64,000 nucleotides of DNA, taken from contig JABXIG010000003.1 in the NCBI GenBank assembly GCA_013373205.1, positions 1,281,853 through 1,345,852 of the forward strand. The letters are read 5' to 3'. Source of the stretch: Methylocystaceae bacterium (GTDB taxonomy: Bacteria > Pseudomonadota > Alphaproteobacteria > Rhodospirillales > Terasakiellaceae). The notes beneath the pieces were generated by a model. That model was not told the DNA's origin, did not search any database, and saw only the letters and a list, made by a program, of their open reading frames with translations. The position numbers were made by a program, and so were the translations under genes. Shown here one piece after another: positions 17,588-26,648 of this stretch. Position 1 is the first letter of the stretch. Each line of letters begins with the position of its first letter.

Positions 17588-17911
17588 ATGCCAGCCTGTC
17601 ACGTGACAATTTCCACTGATCATGCCAGCAAATATCTACAACAATTGTGTAAACATTTCGCCCATAAGGTCGATGTTAACTATGACAAAGAAGCCGGATT
17701 TGCCGCTTTACCACCGGGTCCGTGCACCTTAAAGGCCAGCGCAACTGAACTTTATATTTACTGTCAGTCCGATAAAACAAACGCGCTGCCTATCAGTCGA
17801 TCCATCGTCGAAACCCATCTGGTTAAATTTGCCTGGCGCGAAAACCTGACCATTATCTGGCAGGACTGTCCCGACTTGGAAGAACAAAAAAAAGAGGCTC
17901 AACATGGCTGA
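17588..17911 (+). CDS. DUF2218 family protein
   Basis: The 107-residue cytoplasmic protein (MPACHVTISTDHASKYLQQL, then FAHKVDVNYDKEAG) fits DUF2218 (PF09981), a small alpha-beta family of unknown function that often sits with siderophore or iron-uptake genes. It contains several Cys and His residues (CHV, CKHFAHK, CTLK, YCQSD), so a role in handling iron or a siderophore is possible but unproven. It lies 14 bp after the ATPase gene and overlaps exbB by 8 bp, so it is part of the operon. Confidence 0.8.
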   Translation: MPACHVTISTDHASKYLQQLCKHFAHKVDVNYDKEAGFAALPPGPCTLKASATELYIYCQSDKTNALPISRSIVETHLVKFAWRENLTIIWQDCPDLEEQKKEAQHG

Positions 17912-18593
17912 TACCCCTGTAAGCACCTTGGATAGGCTGCTGGAAATGATGGATGCTGGCGGGCCTGTGGTCTATCTGCTGGTTATTCTTTCCGTTATCG
18001 CCTTATCGATTACGATCGTCAAACTGCTTCAATTTCATAGGGCAGGTGTCTTTCGTAACCGTATCGCCCGACAAGCTGTTGAACAATTTCGTAAAGGTCA
18101 GGCCAAGACTGCACTAAGCATGGCCGGACGATGTAACAGTATCCGCTGTCAGGTGGTGGCAAAATCTATCCGAGGGCAGCTTTATCCCCATGCCCCAAAA
18201 GAAACCACACGCGAAGAAGTGTTGCGTGATGCAACTGACCGTCTAGAACATCTGGGCTCGCACTTACGCATCCTTGAACTGATCGCTTCCCTTGCTCCAC
18301 TTTTAGGCCTTTTTGGGACCGTGCTCGGCATGATAAGCGCTTTTCAACAATTGGAAAATTCCGGCAATCAGGTTGATCCCTCTATCCTGTCAGGTGGCAT
18401 TTGGCTGGCCCTTTTAACCACGGCTGTTGGTCTGGCTGTTGCCATGCCTACTGTTGCCCTTAACAGCTTTTTTGAACGCCGGATTGAACGATTAACACAC
18501 GATCTGGATAACCTGATTGCGCAAATTTTTATTGATGACTTTGACCAAAACCCGGTTCAGGTACTTCATGCCAACGCTCAGCAACAGCCTTAA
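17904..18593 (+). CDS. exbB: ExbB-type proton channel protein
   Basis: The 229-residue membrane protein has three helices: about 18-38, 130-150 and 168-190. The family signature is LASLAPLLGLFGTVLGMISAF, followed by LALLTTAVGLAVAMPTVALN. It belongs to the MotA/TolQ/ExbB family and forms with ExbD the proton-driven motor that energises TonB. Overlaps with DUF2218 and exbD on either side show translational coupling. TolQ is excluded mainly by context (TonB rather than TolA downstream). Confidence 0.92.
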   Translation: MADTPVSTLDRLLEMMDAGGPVVYLLVILSVIALSITIVKLLQFHRAGVFRNRIARQAVEQFRKGQAKTALSMAGRCNSIRCQVVAKSIRGQLYPHAPKETTREEVLRDATDRLEHLGSHLRILELIASLAPLLGLFGTVLGMISAFQQLENSGNQVDPSILSGGIWLALLTTAVGLAVAMPTVALNSFFERRIERLTHDLDNLIAQIFIDDFDQNPVQVLHANAQQQP

Positions 18594-18990
18594 GACCAAA
18601 CGCAGACGCATTCCCATCAGCCTGACCCCGTTGATTGATGTGGTCTTTATTCTGCTGGTGTTTTTTATGCTGGCCTCCAGCTTTGAAAAGCACCGTTCTG
18701 TTGAACTGGTCCCCCCAAAAGAAAGCAAGGGCAAAAGTACACAGCCCAAAACTGATCAAATTATCCTTTTACTGGTGGGTAACGATCGTTTTGAAGTGAA
18801 CGATCAAACCTATGATCTAGACGCCATTCATACGTTTTTAGATGAACGACGGGATCAAAAAATTCTGATTAAAACAGGACCAGATGCCAGCCTGCAGGAT
18901 CTGGTCAGCCTGCTTGATCTTACTGCCAGCTTGTCCCTGCCCAACATTGCCCTTCTGCCTTTTAGGGAACAGTCCGATGAAAAGCCTTAA
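18568..18990 (+). CDS. exbD: ExbD-type protein, first copy
   Basis: The 140-residue product has a short cytoplasmic tail, one membrane helix (ISLTPLIDVVFILLVFFMLA, with the conserved Asp that carries protons) and a periplasmic domain. The ATG at 18568 is inside the end of exbB (26-bp overlap). A longer frame upstream exists but would add an atypical tail. It pairs with ExbB. A second, different exbD follows at once. Confidence 0.88.
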   Translation: MPTLSNSLKTKRRRIPISLTPLIDVVFILLVFFMLASSFEKHRSVELVPPKESKGKSTQPKTDQIILLLVGNDRFEVNDQTYDLDAIHTFLDERRDQKILIKTGPDASLQDLVSLLDLTASLSLPNIALLPFREQSDEKP

Positions 18991-19393
18991 AGAACAAATA
19001 ATCCGCCCAAAAAAGAACAGCGAGGAACATATCCTGCCGCTGATCAATGTGGTATTTCTGTTGCTGATATTCTTTATGATCACAGGGCAACTGACAACAG
19101 CTGATCCTTTTAAAATTGCCCCAAGCAAATCCATCAGCGCACGCGAAATCGATAAAGAACAAGCTATCATTCACATGGCCCCCCAAGGCAATCTGGCATT
19201 TCAAAACGAACCTGTCAGTGAAGAACTGCTTAAAGAAAAACTTGCCGCATACTTAAAAAAACATCCTGACGTGATTGTACGGCTCAAGGTGGACCATACA
19301 CAAAATGCGGGTAAAGTTCTTACCTTGATGACCAGTTTACGCCGTCTTGGCATTGAAAAACTGTCCCTCATTACCCTACACGAGGCATCCTAA
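18977..19393 (+). CDS. exbD: ExbD-type protein, second copy
   Basis: The 138-residue product again has a tail, one helix (HILPLINVVFLLLIFFMITG) and a periplasmic domain. In the helix the proton-carrying Asp of the family (PLIDVVF) is replaced by Asn (PLINVVF), which I read directly from the sequence. The two ExbD copies may therefore form a mixed dimer with only one proton-active subunit. It overlaps the first exbD by 14 bp, with AGGGAA as ribosome site, and abuts tonB. Confidence 0.87.
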   Translation: MKSLKEQIIRPKKNSEEHILPLINVVFLLLIFFMITGQLTTADPFKIAPSKSISAREIDKEQAIIHMAPQGNLAFQNEPVSEELLKEKLAAYLKKHPDVIVRLKVDHTQNAGKVLTLMTSLRRLGIEKLSLITLHEAS

Positions 19394-20185
19394 ATGACGT
19401 TGCGGGCACATCATTGGGTCTTCGCCTGCATGCTGGCTTTTGGCCTTCATATTGCTATGGCTTTTGCTCTGTTTTATAGCTCCGCACCAAACGAAGGCGC
19501 GCGTGATAAAGGCACCCACGGTCTGGAAGTTTCCATTAAGATGGTTGCTGCTGCCATGGGGGCTGAAGCGCAGGAAGAAATAATTCAAGAGCCAAAGCTT
19601 GAACCAGAACAGAAAGTTGAAGAACCTAAAGAACCAGAACCGATTGAAAAAGAAGCCGTTGAAACCATTGTTCAGCCAAAACCCAAAAAGGTTGTGGAAC
19701 AGGTCCGCAAACCACTGATCAAACCAAGCCCTCCCCAAACCAAACCCGAACCAAACCCAAAGCAGGTAAAGAAACAAACCGAACCAGCTCGCCAAAAAAC
19801 TGTGGCTGTTGACAGTACGGGAACAGCAAAACAGGCACCAAAAGCAAACAGGACGGACAAGCGTACACAAAGCGGGGGTGGACAAATTATTGGCCAGATT
19901 ATTCCCAGCTATAAAACCACACTGGGTCGCTGGCTTGCCCAATATAAAACATATCCGAAAAAAGCGCGCCGGCGTAATCAGGAAGGTGTTGTTCACCTAA
20001 GTTTCACCTTAAATGCAAAAGGCTATGTCACGTCCTATAAAATCATCAAAAGTGCAGGTCATGAAAGTCTGGACGAAGAAACCATTAAAATGCTGGAACG
20101 CGCCCAACCGCTGCCTAAATTCCCCCCTGAAATAACGGATGAGCATCTTACCCTGACGGTCCCCATTCAGTTTGCATTACGTTAA
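19394..20185 (+). CDS. tonB: TonB energy-transducing protein
   Basis: The 263-residue product has an N-terminal membrane anchor (about 7-28, HHWVFACMLAFGLHIAMAF) and a long Pro/Glu/Lys-rich spacer that crosses the periplasm (about 55-145). The C-terminal TonB domain (about 180-263) carries YPKKARRRNQEGVVHLSFTL and the QPLPKFPPE-type region. It transmits ExbBD energy to the siderophore receptor at 10.2 kb. The ATG follows the exbD stop with no gap. It is the last gene of the operon beginning at 14573. Confidence 0.93.
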   Translation: MTLRAHHWVFACMLAFGLHIAMAFALFYSSAPNEGARDKGTHGLEVSIKMVAAAMGAEAQEEIIQEPKLEPEQKVEEPKEPEPIEKEAVETIVQPKPKKVVEQVRKPLIKPSPPQTKPEPNPKQVKKQTEPARQKTVAVDSTGTAKQAPKANRTDKRTQSGGGQIIGQIIPSYKTTLGRWLAQYKTYPKKARRRNQEGVVHLSFTLNAKGYVTSYKIIKSAGHESLDEETIKMLERAQPLPKFPPEITDEHLTLTVPIQFALR

Positions 20186-20271
20186 AACGACACACAGAAT
20201 TTTTTCTACTTTAAGATAAAAAAGTATCTTCCAGAATTTCAAAATCAGAATAAGCTCTCTTTCAGGTGAGA

Positions 20272-20298
20272 GGATTTCGCGTTACATTTACGAAATCC
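20272..20298. other. Inverted repeat in the speA leader
   Basis: GGATTTCG (20272-20279) and CGAAATCC (20291-20298) are exact complements with an 11-nt loop, 38 bp before speA. There is no T-run, so it may be a leader stem-loop or an operator rather than a terminator. Confidence 0.35.
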
Positions 20299-20336
20299 CA
20301 CCGGGCCATTTTATCACCCCTTTCTGGAGCTCTTTT

Positions 20337-22238
20337 ATGGGTAAATGGACACTTGATGATGCACACGACCTCTACCGTATTTCGCAGTGGAGTGATGACT
20401 ATTTCAACATTAGTGACTGTGGAAAACTAATTGTCTACCCCCACCCGGAAAATAAAAGCATCCAGATCAAGATGCAGGATGTTGTTGATGAACTGAGACA
20501 GCAAAATGTGTCCTTTCCCGTTGTGATGCGCTTTCACGACATCCTGAAAGACCGTGTTGTTCGCTTAAATAAAGCTTTTGACAAGGCCATTAAAGCCCAT
20601 TTCTACAGTGGGAAATATCGCGGTGTATATCCGGTCAAGGTCAACCAGATGCAGGAAGTCGTGGATGAAATTGTCGATGCCGTCATGCCTTACCATTATG
20701 GTCTGGAAGCGGGGTCTAAAACTGAATTAATGGCGGTTCTCAGCTTTAAAACATCCCCGCAAGCCTTAACCATCTGTAACGGATATAAGGACGAAGCCTT
20801 TCTGCGCCTTGCCCTGACCGGGGTAAAAATGGGTCGTAAAGTCTTTGTGGTTATTGAAAAATACAGTGAGATCCCCCTTCTGTTAAAACTTGCCGAAGAA
20901 ATGAATGTGCGTCCCTTCATTGGCCTGCGTATCAAAATGCGTGTCACCACCGAAGGACGTTGGAGTGGGTCTAGCGGAGAAAAGGCAAAGTTTGGCCTGA
21001 CGGTCTCAGAAATGTTGCAAGCTATCCAATATGCAGAAGAAAAAGGCTTTGGTGACTGCATCCAGCTTTTACATTTTCACGTCGGCAGTCAGCTTTCAGA
21101 CAGCAGCTATATTACCAGCGCAGTGGAAGAAGGTACCCGTGTTTATGCCCGTTTGAAAAAACGTGGTGTTCCCATTCAATATCTTGATATTGGCGGCGGT
21201 CTGGCCATCGATTATGATGGATCAGGCAGCAACAGACATTCTTCCATGAACTACAGTCTGGATGAATATGCCACCCATGTGGTGTCCAGTGTCCAGCAAA
21301 TGTGCCAGCTGGAAAAAGTCTCTGAACCCAATTTGGTGACAGAAAGCGGACGAGCAATTACGGCCCATCATTCCTGCGTTATTATGCGGGTGCAGGGTGA
21401 AATTTCACCACAAGGCGTTGCCCGAAAAATCCCGAAGGCACAGGAAGGTGAACATTATCTGCTGAGTAACCTTCGTGAGCTTTTAGCCAACGTGCGTGAA
21501 CAGAAAAACTACGTCGAAGTCAAAACTTTGGCACGTACGACTTTTGACGACCTTCTTGTTGGTTTTAAGCTTGGCGTTGTTCGTCTGGAAGAAGTGGCAA
21601 CTGCTGAAAATATTTATTGGGAAATTCTGCGCGTCATGGAATCCTGTGAACAGGAAGTCGATGCAGGAGAAGAACTTCAAGGCATGCTAGCAACACAATA
21701 TCTGTGTAATTTCTCGCTTTTTCAATCGGCTGCGGATAGTTGGGCTATTCAACAGCTCCTGCCCGTTGCGCCCTTAAGCCAACTGGATGTGGAACCGACA
21801 AAACGCTGTACCCTTGCTGATATCACCTGTGATAGCGATGGTAAAATCGATCGTTTTGTTGGAGAAAATGGTGAGAAAAACACCCTGCTCCTGCATGAGT
21901 TAGACGAAGCAACACCTTATTATATTGGCTTGTTCCTCACGGGTGCCTATCAGGACGTCATGGGCGACATGCATAACCTTTTTGGTCGCCTTAACGAGGT
22001 TCATGTCTTTGCTGATAAAAATGACCCGAACAATTTCTATATAGAAGAATATGTCAGAGGCAGCAGTGCATCAAAAGTGCTCAGGATCATGCAATATAAC
22101 CCGGACAGCATGGCCACCTCTGTAAAAAAAGAGATTGATCAAAAAGTACGCGAAGGCACCATCAAGGCGCGCGAAGGCGTTCAACTTATCGATTTCTACG
22201 AAAAGTGCCTAAAAGGCTATACATATCTGAAAAACTAA
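20337..22238 (+). CDS. speA: Biosynthetic arginine decarboxylase
   Basis: SpeA converts L-arginine to agmatine and CO2 using pyridoxal phosphate, the first step of the agmatine route to putrescine. The 633-residue product matches full-length SpeA. The PLP lysine is K101 in YRGVYPVKVNQ, followed by LLHFHVGSQLSD, YLDIGGGLAIDYDG, and TGAYQDVMGDMHNLFGR near the C-terminus. The ATG at 20337 is preceded by GGAG. The agmatinase gene lies convergent, 13 bp downstream. Confidence 0.96.
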   Translation: MGKWTLDDAHDLYRISQWSDDYFNISDCGKLIVYPHPENKSIQIKMQDVVDELRQQNVSFPVVMRFHDILKDRVVRLNKAFDKAIKAHFYSGKYRGVYPVKVNQMQEVVDEIVDAVMPYHYGLEAGSKTELMAVLSFKTSPQALTICNGYKDEAFLRLALTGVKMGRKVFVVIEKYSEIPLLLKLAEEMNVRPFIGLRIKMRVTTEGRWSGSSGEKAKFGLTVSEMLQAIQYAEEKGFGDCIQLLHFHVGSQLSDSSYITSAVEEGTRVYARLKKRGVPIQYLDIGGGLAIDYDGSGSNRHSSMNYSLDEYATHVVSSVQQMCQLEKVSEPNLVTESGRAITAHHSCVIMRVQGEISPQGVARKIPKAQEGEHYLLSNLRELLANVREQKNYVEVKTLARTTFDDLLVGFKLGVVRLEEVATAENIYWEILRVMESCEQEVDAGEELQGMLATQYLCNFSLFQSAADSWAIQQLLPVAPLSQLDVEPTKRCTLADITCDSDGKIDRFVGENGEKNTLLLHELDEATPYYIGLFLTGAYQDVMGDMHNLFGRLNEVHVFADKNDPNNFYIEEYVRGSSASKVLRIMQYNPDSMATSVKKEIDQKVREGTIKAREGVQLIDFYEKCLKGYTYLKN

Positions 22239-22261
22239 AAGACCGATTACCTTACAATCGG
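22236..22261 (-). terminator. Probable terminator of speB
   Basis: CCGATT (22243-22248) and AATCGG (22256-22261) form a six-pair stem across the end of speB. Reading leftward it is followed by TCTTTTAGTTTTTC. The stem is short, so the call is tentative. Confidence 0.4.
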
Positions 22262-23238
22262 CCCACAGGATGTGTTTGAACATCTTTCTTTAAAGCCAAC
22301 AGGCATAAGATGTCATGGGCAATGGTTGCAGCGGAAAGTGCGGTAATTTCAGCTACATCGTAAGACGGGCAGACTTCAACCACGTCTGCACCTACCAGAT
22401 TTAAATCCCCAAGCCCTCGGACAATCGTCAACGCCTGCGCAGAAGAAAGCCCACCAGGCACGGGGGTTCCTGTCCCTGGGGCAAAAGCCGGATCAAGACA
22501 ATCAATATCAAAGGTCAAATAAACCTTGTTCGAACCAATTCTGTCTTTGATCGCAGTAATGGTTTTTTCAACACCTTCGCGATGAACCCAAGGGGCCGTC
22601 AAAATATCAAACCCATGGTCGCTGTCATTATAAGTTCTGATCCCAACCTGACAGGAGGTAGTAACATCAATCAATCCTTCATTTTTGGCCCGTAAAAACA
22701 TGGAACCATGATCCAGACGTTTGCCATCATCTTCCCACGTGTCGCAATGGGCATCAAAATGCAGAAGCGAAACAGGGCCGTGTTTGGCTGCAATCGCTTT
22801 CAAAATGGGATAGGTCACAAAATGATCCCCGCCAAAAGATAAGGGGAAAACATTTGCATCCGTCATCGTTTTAATGTGACCTGCAATCGTTTCCACAACG
22901 GTTTCCGGATGGTGCGGATCAATAAAACAATCGCCATAATCGATGACAGATAAATAATCAAACGGATCAAATCCGAAAGGAAAGGCATTTAATTCTGCCA
23001 ACTGTACAGACGCCGCGCGGATCGCGCGTGGCCCAAGACGGCTGCCCGAACGATAGGTTACCGCACTATCAAACGGAATACCACTGACGGCCACTTCCAC
23101 ATTGTGCAGATCTCGGCTATATCGACGGCGTAAGAAACTTAACGCGCCACCATAAGTCATTTCCGGCCAACGCCCTAAGGTGTCCTGCTTTAAAAAAGCC
23201 TGATCACCTGTTTCTTGATCCTGATCGTCTATTGCCAT
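22252..23238 (-). CDS. speB: Agmatinase (ureohydrolase family)
   Basis: SpeB hydrolyses agmatine to putrescine and urea. The 328-residue product has all manganese ligands of the ureohydrolase family: H139 (GGDH), D162, H164 and D166 (FDAHCDTW), and D244 and D246 (FDIDCLDP). It ends head-to-head with speA, which supports agmatine as substrate. Guanidinobutyrase or another ureohydrolase activity cannot be ruled out, especially since the catabolic operon on the same strand ends 90 bp upstream. Confidence 0.9.
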   Translation of the reverse strand: MAIDDQDQETGDQAFLKQDTLGRWPEMTYGGALSFLRRRYSRDLHNVEVAVSGIPFDSAVTYRSGSRLGPRAIRAASVQLAELNAFPFGFDPFDYLSVIDYGDCFIDPHHPETVVETIAGHIKTMTDANVFPLSFGGDHFVTYPILKAIAAKHGPVSLLHFDAHCDTWEDDGKRLDHGSMFLRAKNEGLIDVTTSCQVGIRTYNDSDHGFDILTAPWVHREGVEKTITAIKDRIGSNKVYLTFDIDCLDPAFAPGTGTPVPGGLSSAQALTIVRGLGDLNLVGADVVEVCPSYDVAEITALSAATIAHDILCLLALKKDVQTHPVGRL

Positions 23239-23328
23239 ACCAAAAGCCCTAACTAGGTTTACTGGCAGCGAGATTATTTGAAGTTTTCAATCCTGACAAT
23301 CAGAAAAGATGAAAGCACCCTTTCGACT

Positions 23329-24735
23329 TTATGTCTTAACCAATAATGCCGCGTTGGTGCCTGCGATTTTGCCCAAGACGACGGCACTCAGAAGACCATT
23401 CCCAGATAAATAGCCACTGTCGTTTGAACCGGAAACTCCGCGCGCGGCCCCACCGGCGGCAAACAGGTTGCTGAACAGCTGCCCGCTGGATTTCTTAACA
23501 CGGGCCGTCGCATCAACATCCAGCCCCCCTTGGGTATGAAAGAGCGCCCCTGTCACCTTGATCAAGTAATAAGGCGCACTTATGGCCTGATCCGGGTTCA
23601 TGGTTCGCCCAAAACCGTCAGGGCTTTGGTTTTTGCGACTATTTTCGATTTCTGCAAAAGTCTCTGTCAAGTTATCCCGTGGGATATCGAGGTCCTGTGC
23701 AATCTGATCTAGGCTTTCATAAATCTTTACAGCCCCTGTCTCATAGGCATTACGATAATCTTCAAAATTCATCAGTTCTTCATGAATGCGCGCATCAAAC
23801 AGGTTCCAGGCCACACCATCAGGTTGATTCAGGACATTTGCAGCCTGTTCAGAATACCCATTATTTTCGTTGGAAAAACGTTGCCCCAAACAATTAATCT
23901 GGATACCACCCTGCATCATCGCCGCCCATGAGATTAAAATCTGGTGCGGTACAGCAAGGGAACCATGCCCTTGATATGCACCAAGATCACCTGTCGCTGC
24001 CTTAAGTTTTTGCCCCCACAACAAAGCCGCCCCCTTATTACCTTCATGACCGTAATAAAGACCGTCTTTCATTGCGGGGATATATTTTTCGACCAGCGCC
24101 TGATTACCACCAAAGCCATTACAGGCAAGGATCAAGGCCTCACAGCCGATCCTTTCCACTTGTCCATCTGGTCGGCTATACACAACACCCATGATATTAT
24201 CTTGCCCATCCACACATAGGGTTTGGACTTCCGCATCACAAATCAGGGGAATACCGACCTCTTCGACCGCTTGAATCAAAAAAGCCATCAGTTCTTCCCC
24301 TGTGCGCCGTGGCGTGCAATGCATGCGCATGCGCGTGTGACCAGGATAAAGAAAGCCTTCGACAAGTTCAAAAGGGATATTGTGACGATCTGCCAGCCAT
24401 TCAATCACACTGCCCGACTGGTCGGCCAACGCCCCGACAATGGCCGGGTCCGCTTCATGATGGTTTTTTTCCATAATGTCACGGGCCATGATCGCAGGGC
24501 TGTCTTGAACGCCAGCATTCTTTTGAAAGTAGGTATCTGCCGCCGGAATAAAGCCGGAAGACATAAATGTACTGCCACGCGGGAATGTGTCGCGCTCCAG
24601 CACGACACATTCCACACCCTGATCTGCACAAGCAAGTGCGGCTACCAGACCGCAGGCACCGCCGCCTATAATGATCAGGGGCATATCAAAGGCAAAGTTT
24701 CCCTCGCCTTGGCTAACAAGTTCAATATCGTACAT
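23329..24735 (-). CDS. FAD-dependent oxidoreductase, fumarate-reductase/succinate-dehydrogenase flavoprotein type
   Basis: The 468-residue product has the FAD-binding dinucleotide fold (IIIGGGACGLVAALACADQG, residues about 21-40). A second FAD motif near the C-terminus is GLFAAGGAARGVSGSNDSGYLSGNGL-like (read as SNLFAAGGAARG then GYLSGNGLL). It belongs to the FAD_binding_2 family of enzymes that reduce or desaturate C-C bonds (fumarate reductase, ketosteroid dehydrogenase, urocanate reductase). No haem or secretion signal is present. It is the last gene of the leftward catabolic operon, 3 bp after the previous stop. In this pathway it may reduce or oxidise an unsaturated acid. Confidence 0.83.
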   Translation of the reverse strand: MYDIELVSQGEGNFAFDMPLIIIGGGACGLVAALACADQGVECVVLERDTFPRGSTFMSSGFIPAADTYFQKNAGVQDSPAIMARDIMEKNHHEADPAIVGALADQSGSVIEWLADRHNIPFELVEGFLYPGHTRMRMHCTPRRTGEELMAFLIQAVEEVGIPLICDAEVQTLCVDGQDNIMGVVYSRPDGQVERIGCEALILACNGFGGNQALVEKYIPAMKDGLYYGHEGNKGAALLWGQKLKAATGDLGAYQGHGSLAVPHQILISWAAMMQGGIQINCLGQRFSNENNGYSEQAANVLNQPDGVAWNLFDARIHEELMNFEDYRNAYETGAVKIYESLDQIAQDLDIPRDNLTETFAEIENSRKNQSPDGFGRTMNPDQAISAPYYLIKVTGALFHTQGGLDVDATARVKKSSGQLFSNLFAAGGAARGVSGSNDSGYLSGNGLLSAVVLGKIAGTNAALLVKT

Positions 24736-24738
24736 GAC

Positions 24739-25662
24739 TTAAGATTGCCCACAAAAGCTATCCAAAATGTCTGATGCTGTTACTTGCCAAATCTCATCCG
24801 ATGACATGATATGGGCCAGAACTTTTTCCACACTGCTAATGCGATGGGGTTGCCCGACGAGCCAAGGATGCAGGTTTAATGCAAATAAACGCCCGCCTTG
24901 CTCACCTGCTTCTTTCAACAGATAATCAAAAGCATCGATCACCTGTTCTGCCCAGCTGTCCTCGCTATGAAGGTTGTTGTTGAGCACAAACTGATCTTCA
25001 ATTTCGGTGGAAAGCGGCATGACATGCAAATTCCCCCTTGCTGTCTTGAAAAGATAAGGCATATCGTCATTGATCCAGTCGCAGCAATAATCGATGTTAT
25101 TTTCTGCCAGCAAGGCCATGGTGTTTTCGCTTTGATTTTTCGCAGGGCTGAGCCAGCCGCGAACGGCCTGACCACTGAGTTCACGCAGTCGCGACACGCT
25201 TTTGTTCACCAGTTCGCGTTCTTCCTCAATATCCTGCCCCCCATAATGCAAGTGATCCATGTTCCAGCCATGACACAGAATTTCGCTGTCTTCTTTCAAA
25301 AGACGATTAAGAAGATAAGGGTTCTTTTCGGCCAAGTGCGTATTGATTGCAAAGGTCGATGTAACATCGAATTTTTTATAAGCTTCCAACAGACGGAAAA
25401 TCCCGACCCGATTACCATATTCACGCAAGGAAAAATGACGCAAATCCGGGTATGGCATGGTCATTCCGTTAGGTGTCTTAAACGGAATATTGCGCTGATT
25501 AAGCGGATAAAACTCAAGGGTCGTATTGATCCAGACGGCAAGTTTTTTATCATCGGGCCAGTTCACTTTAGGGCGGTCCGTCAGCATGGACCAATCGTAA
25601 AAATCATGATCATGCCCATAGGCGCGTTTCGGATATTCAAGATAACTTTTGTCCAAAGCCAT
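24739..25662 (-). CDS. Polysaccharide-deacetylase-fold hydrolase, PuuE-like (second copy)
   Basis: The 307-residue product belongs to the NodB/polysaccharide deacetylase superfamily in its PuuE-type branch. Markers are LRHFSLREYGNRVGIFRLL, ILCHGWNMDHLHYG, VRGWLSPAKNQSENT and LNLHPWLVGQPHR. PuuE of other bacteria is an allantoinase recruited from this fold, and relatives open cyclic ureides or imides. It shares the layout of the gene before it, so the pair may form a heteromer or act on related rings. The ATG at 25662 has GGAGG upstream; the longer frame to 25800 has no support. Confidence 0.82.
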   Translation of the reverse strand: MALDKSYLEYPKRAYGHDHDFYDWSMLTDRPKVNWPDDKKLAVWINTTLEFYPLNQRNIPFKTPNGMTMPYPDLRHFSLREYGNRVGIFRLLEAYKKFDVTSTFAINTHLAEKNPYLLNRLLKEDSEILCHGWNMDHLHYGGQDIEEERELVNKSVSRLRELSGQAVRGWLSPAKNQSENTMALLAENNIDYCCDWINDDMPYLFKTARGNLHVMPLSTEIEDQFVLNNNLHSEDSWAEQVIDAFDYLLKEAGEQGGRLFALNLHPWLVGQPHRISSVEKVLAHIMSSDEIWQVTASDILDSFCGQS

Positions 25663-25666
25663 AACT

Positions 25667-26605
25667 TTACGCCTCCTGCTTACGGGCAATATCTTCAAGT
25701 GCCGCATCATAATAATTTTCGAGATAGTATTGTGCGATTTCGCGACCCGTAGCGACCCAGACATCCTCGTGTGACGTGATGTAATCCAACGCTTCTTCAA
25801 AGGCTTTCATGCGATGCGGACAACTAACCTGATAATTATGCGTCGGGATACACATAACTGTGCCGGATTGTTCCCCCTCTGCATAAAGACGATCAAAATG
25901 ACGCTTGAGCATTGTGCCATATTGACGAGGTTCCACCTTGTTAACCGCATAGACAATGGTGTCGTTCATTTCCAGTGAATAAGGCATGGAGATAAAACGT
26001 TTGCCATTTCTGACACGCACCGGGGTCGGTTGGTCATCATGGAAAAGGTCACAAGTGTAAAAGCCCGCATCATCGCCAAATAATTCGCTACCTGCTTCGG
26101 CAAACAGATCAAGCGTATGTTCGGTATGTGACAGCGCCGGGGCAAGATAGCCTGCACATTTTTGCCCGGTATGTTTATAGATCGTTTCGATACTATCCAG
26201 GATCATCGCGCGTTCTTGCGCTTCATCCATCCCGTATGAATACCGCGTATTATAAATTCCATGACTAAAAAATTCCCAGTCACGTTCCTTGCAAAGCTCG
26301 ATAATTTCCGGGTGGTGTTCACACAGGGCAACAGACAGGGAAATGGAACCGCGAATACCGTATTTTTCCAGCAAAGCCATCTGGCGCATATGGCCGACAC
26401 GGTTCCCATAGTCGCGGATACCGTATCCTGCCAGTGCCGGGTGAGGTTGCGGCCAGGGTTTGCGTTGCGGGTTTTGCGGCGGGTCGAGTTCATAAAACTC
26501 GATATTCGGCGCCACCCAAAAAGCAACTTTCGCCCCATTGGGCCATTCGATCTTCGGACGATTTTCATAAGCCCAGTAATCGAAGAAATTCAGGTCTTCT
26601 TTCAT
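25667..26605 (-). CDS. Polysaccharide-deacetylase-fold hydrolase, PuuE-like (first copy)
   Basis: The 312-residue product is a paralogue of the next gene: ALAGYGIRDYGNRVGHMRQM, FFSHGIYNTRYSYG, CAGYLAPALSHTEHT and CIPTHNYQVSCPHRM mark the same fold. Compared with classical chitin deacetylases the first metal-binding Asp is replaced (SLSVALCEHH), which fits the metal-independent PuuE type. A role in hydrolysing a cyclic amide is inferred from the neighbours (an isochorismatase-type amidase and a hydro-lyase). It is separated from its neighbour by 4 bp, and an AGGAAA site precedes the ATG. Confidence 0.82.
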   Translation of the reverse strand: MKEDLNFFDYWAYENRPKIEWPNGAKVAFWVAPNIEFYELDPPQNPQRKPWPQPHPALAGYGIRDYGNRVGHMRQMALLEKYGIRGSISLSVALCEHHPEIIELCKERDWEFFSHGIYNTRYSYGMDEAQERAMILDSIETIYKHTGQKCAGYLAPALSHTEHTLDLFAEAGSELFGDDAGFYTCDLFHDDQPTPVRVRNGKRFISMPYSLEMNDTIVYAVNKVEPRQYGTMLKRHFDRLYAEGEQSGTVMCIPTHNYQVSCPHRMKAFEEALDYITSHEDVWVATGREIAQYYLENYYDAALEDIARKQEA

Positions 26606-26648
26606 ATTTCCTCCACAGGCGACATATCCCTGTCACCGCATCCTTGGT

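Noticed and set aside
20213-20230. AAGATA/TATCTT repeat after tonB as a terminator
   Set aside because: The stem is only six A/T-rich pairs and lacks a following T-run.
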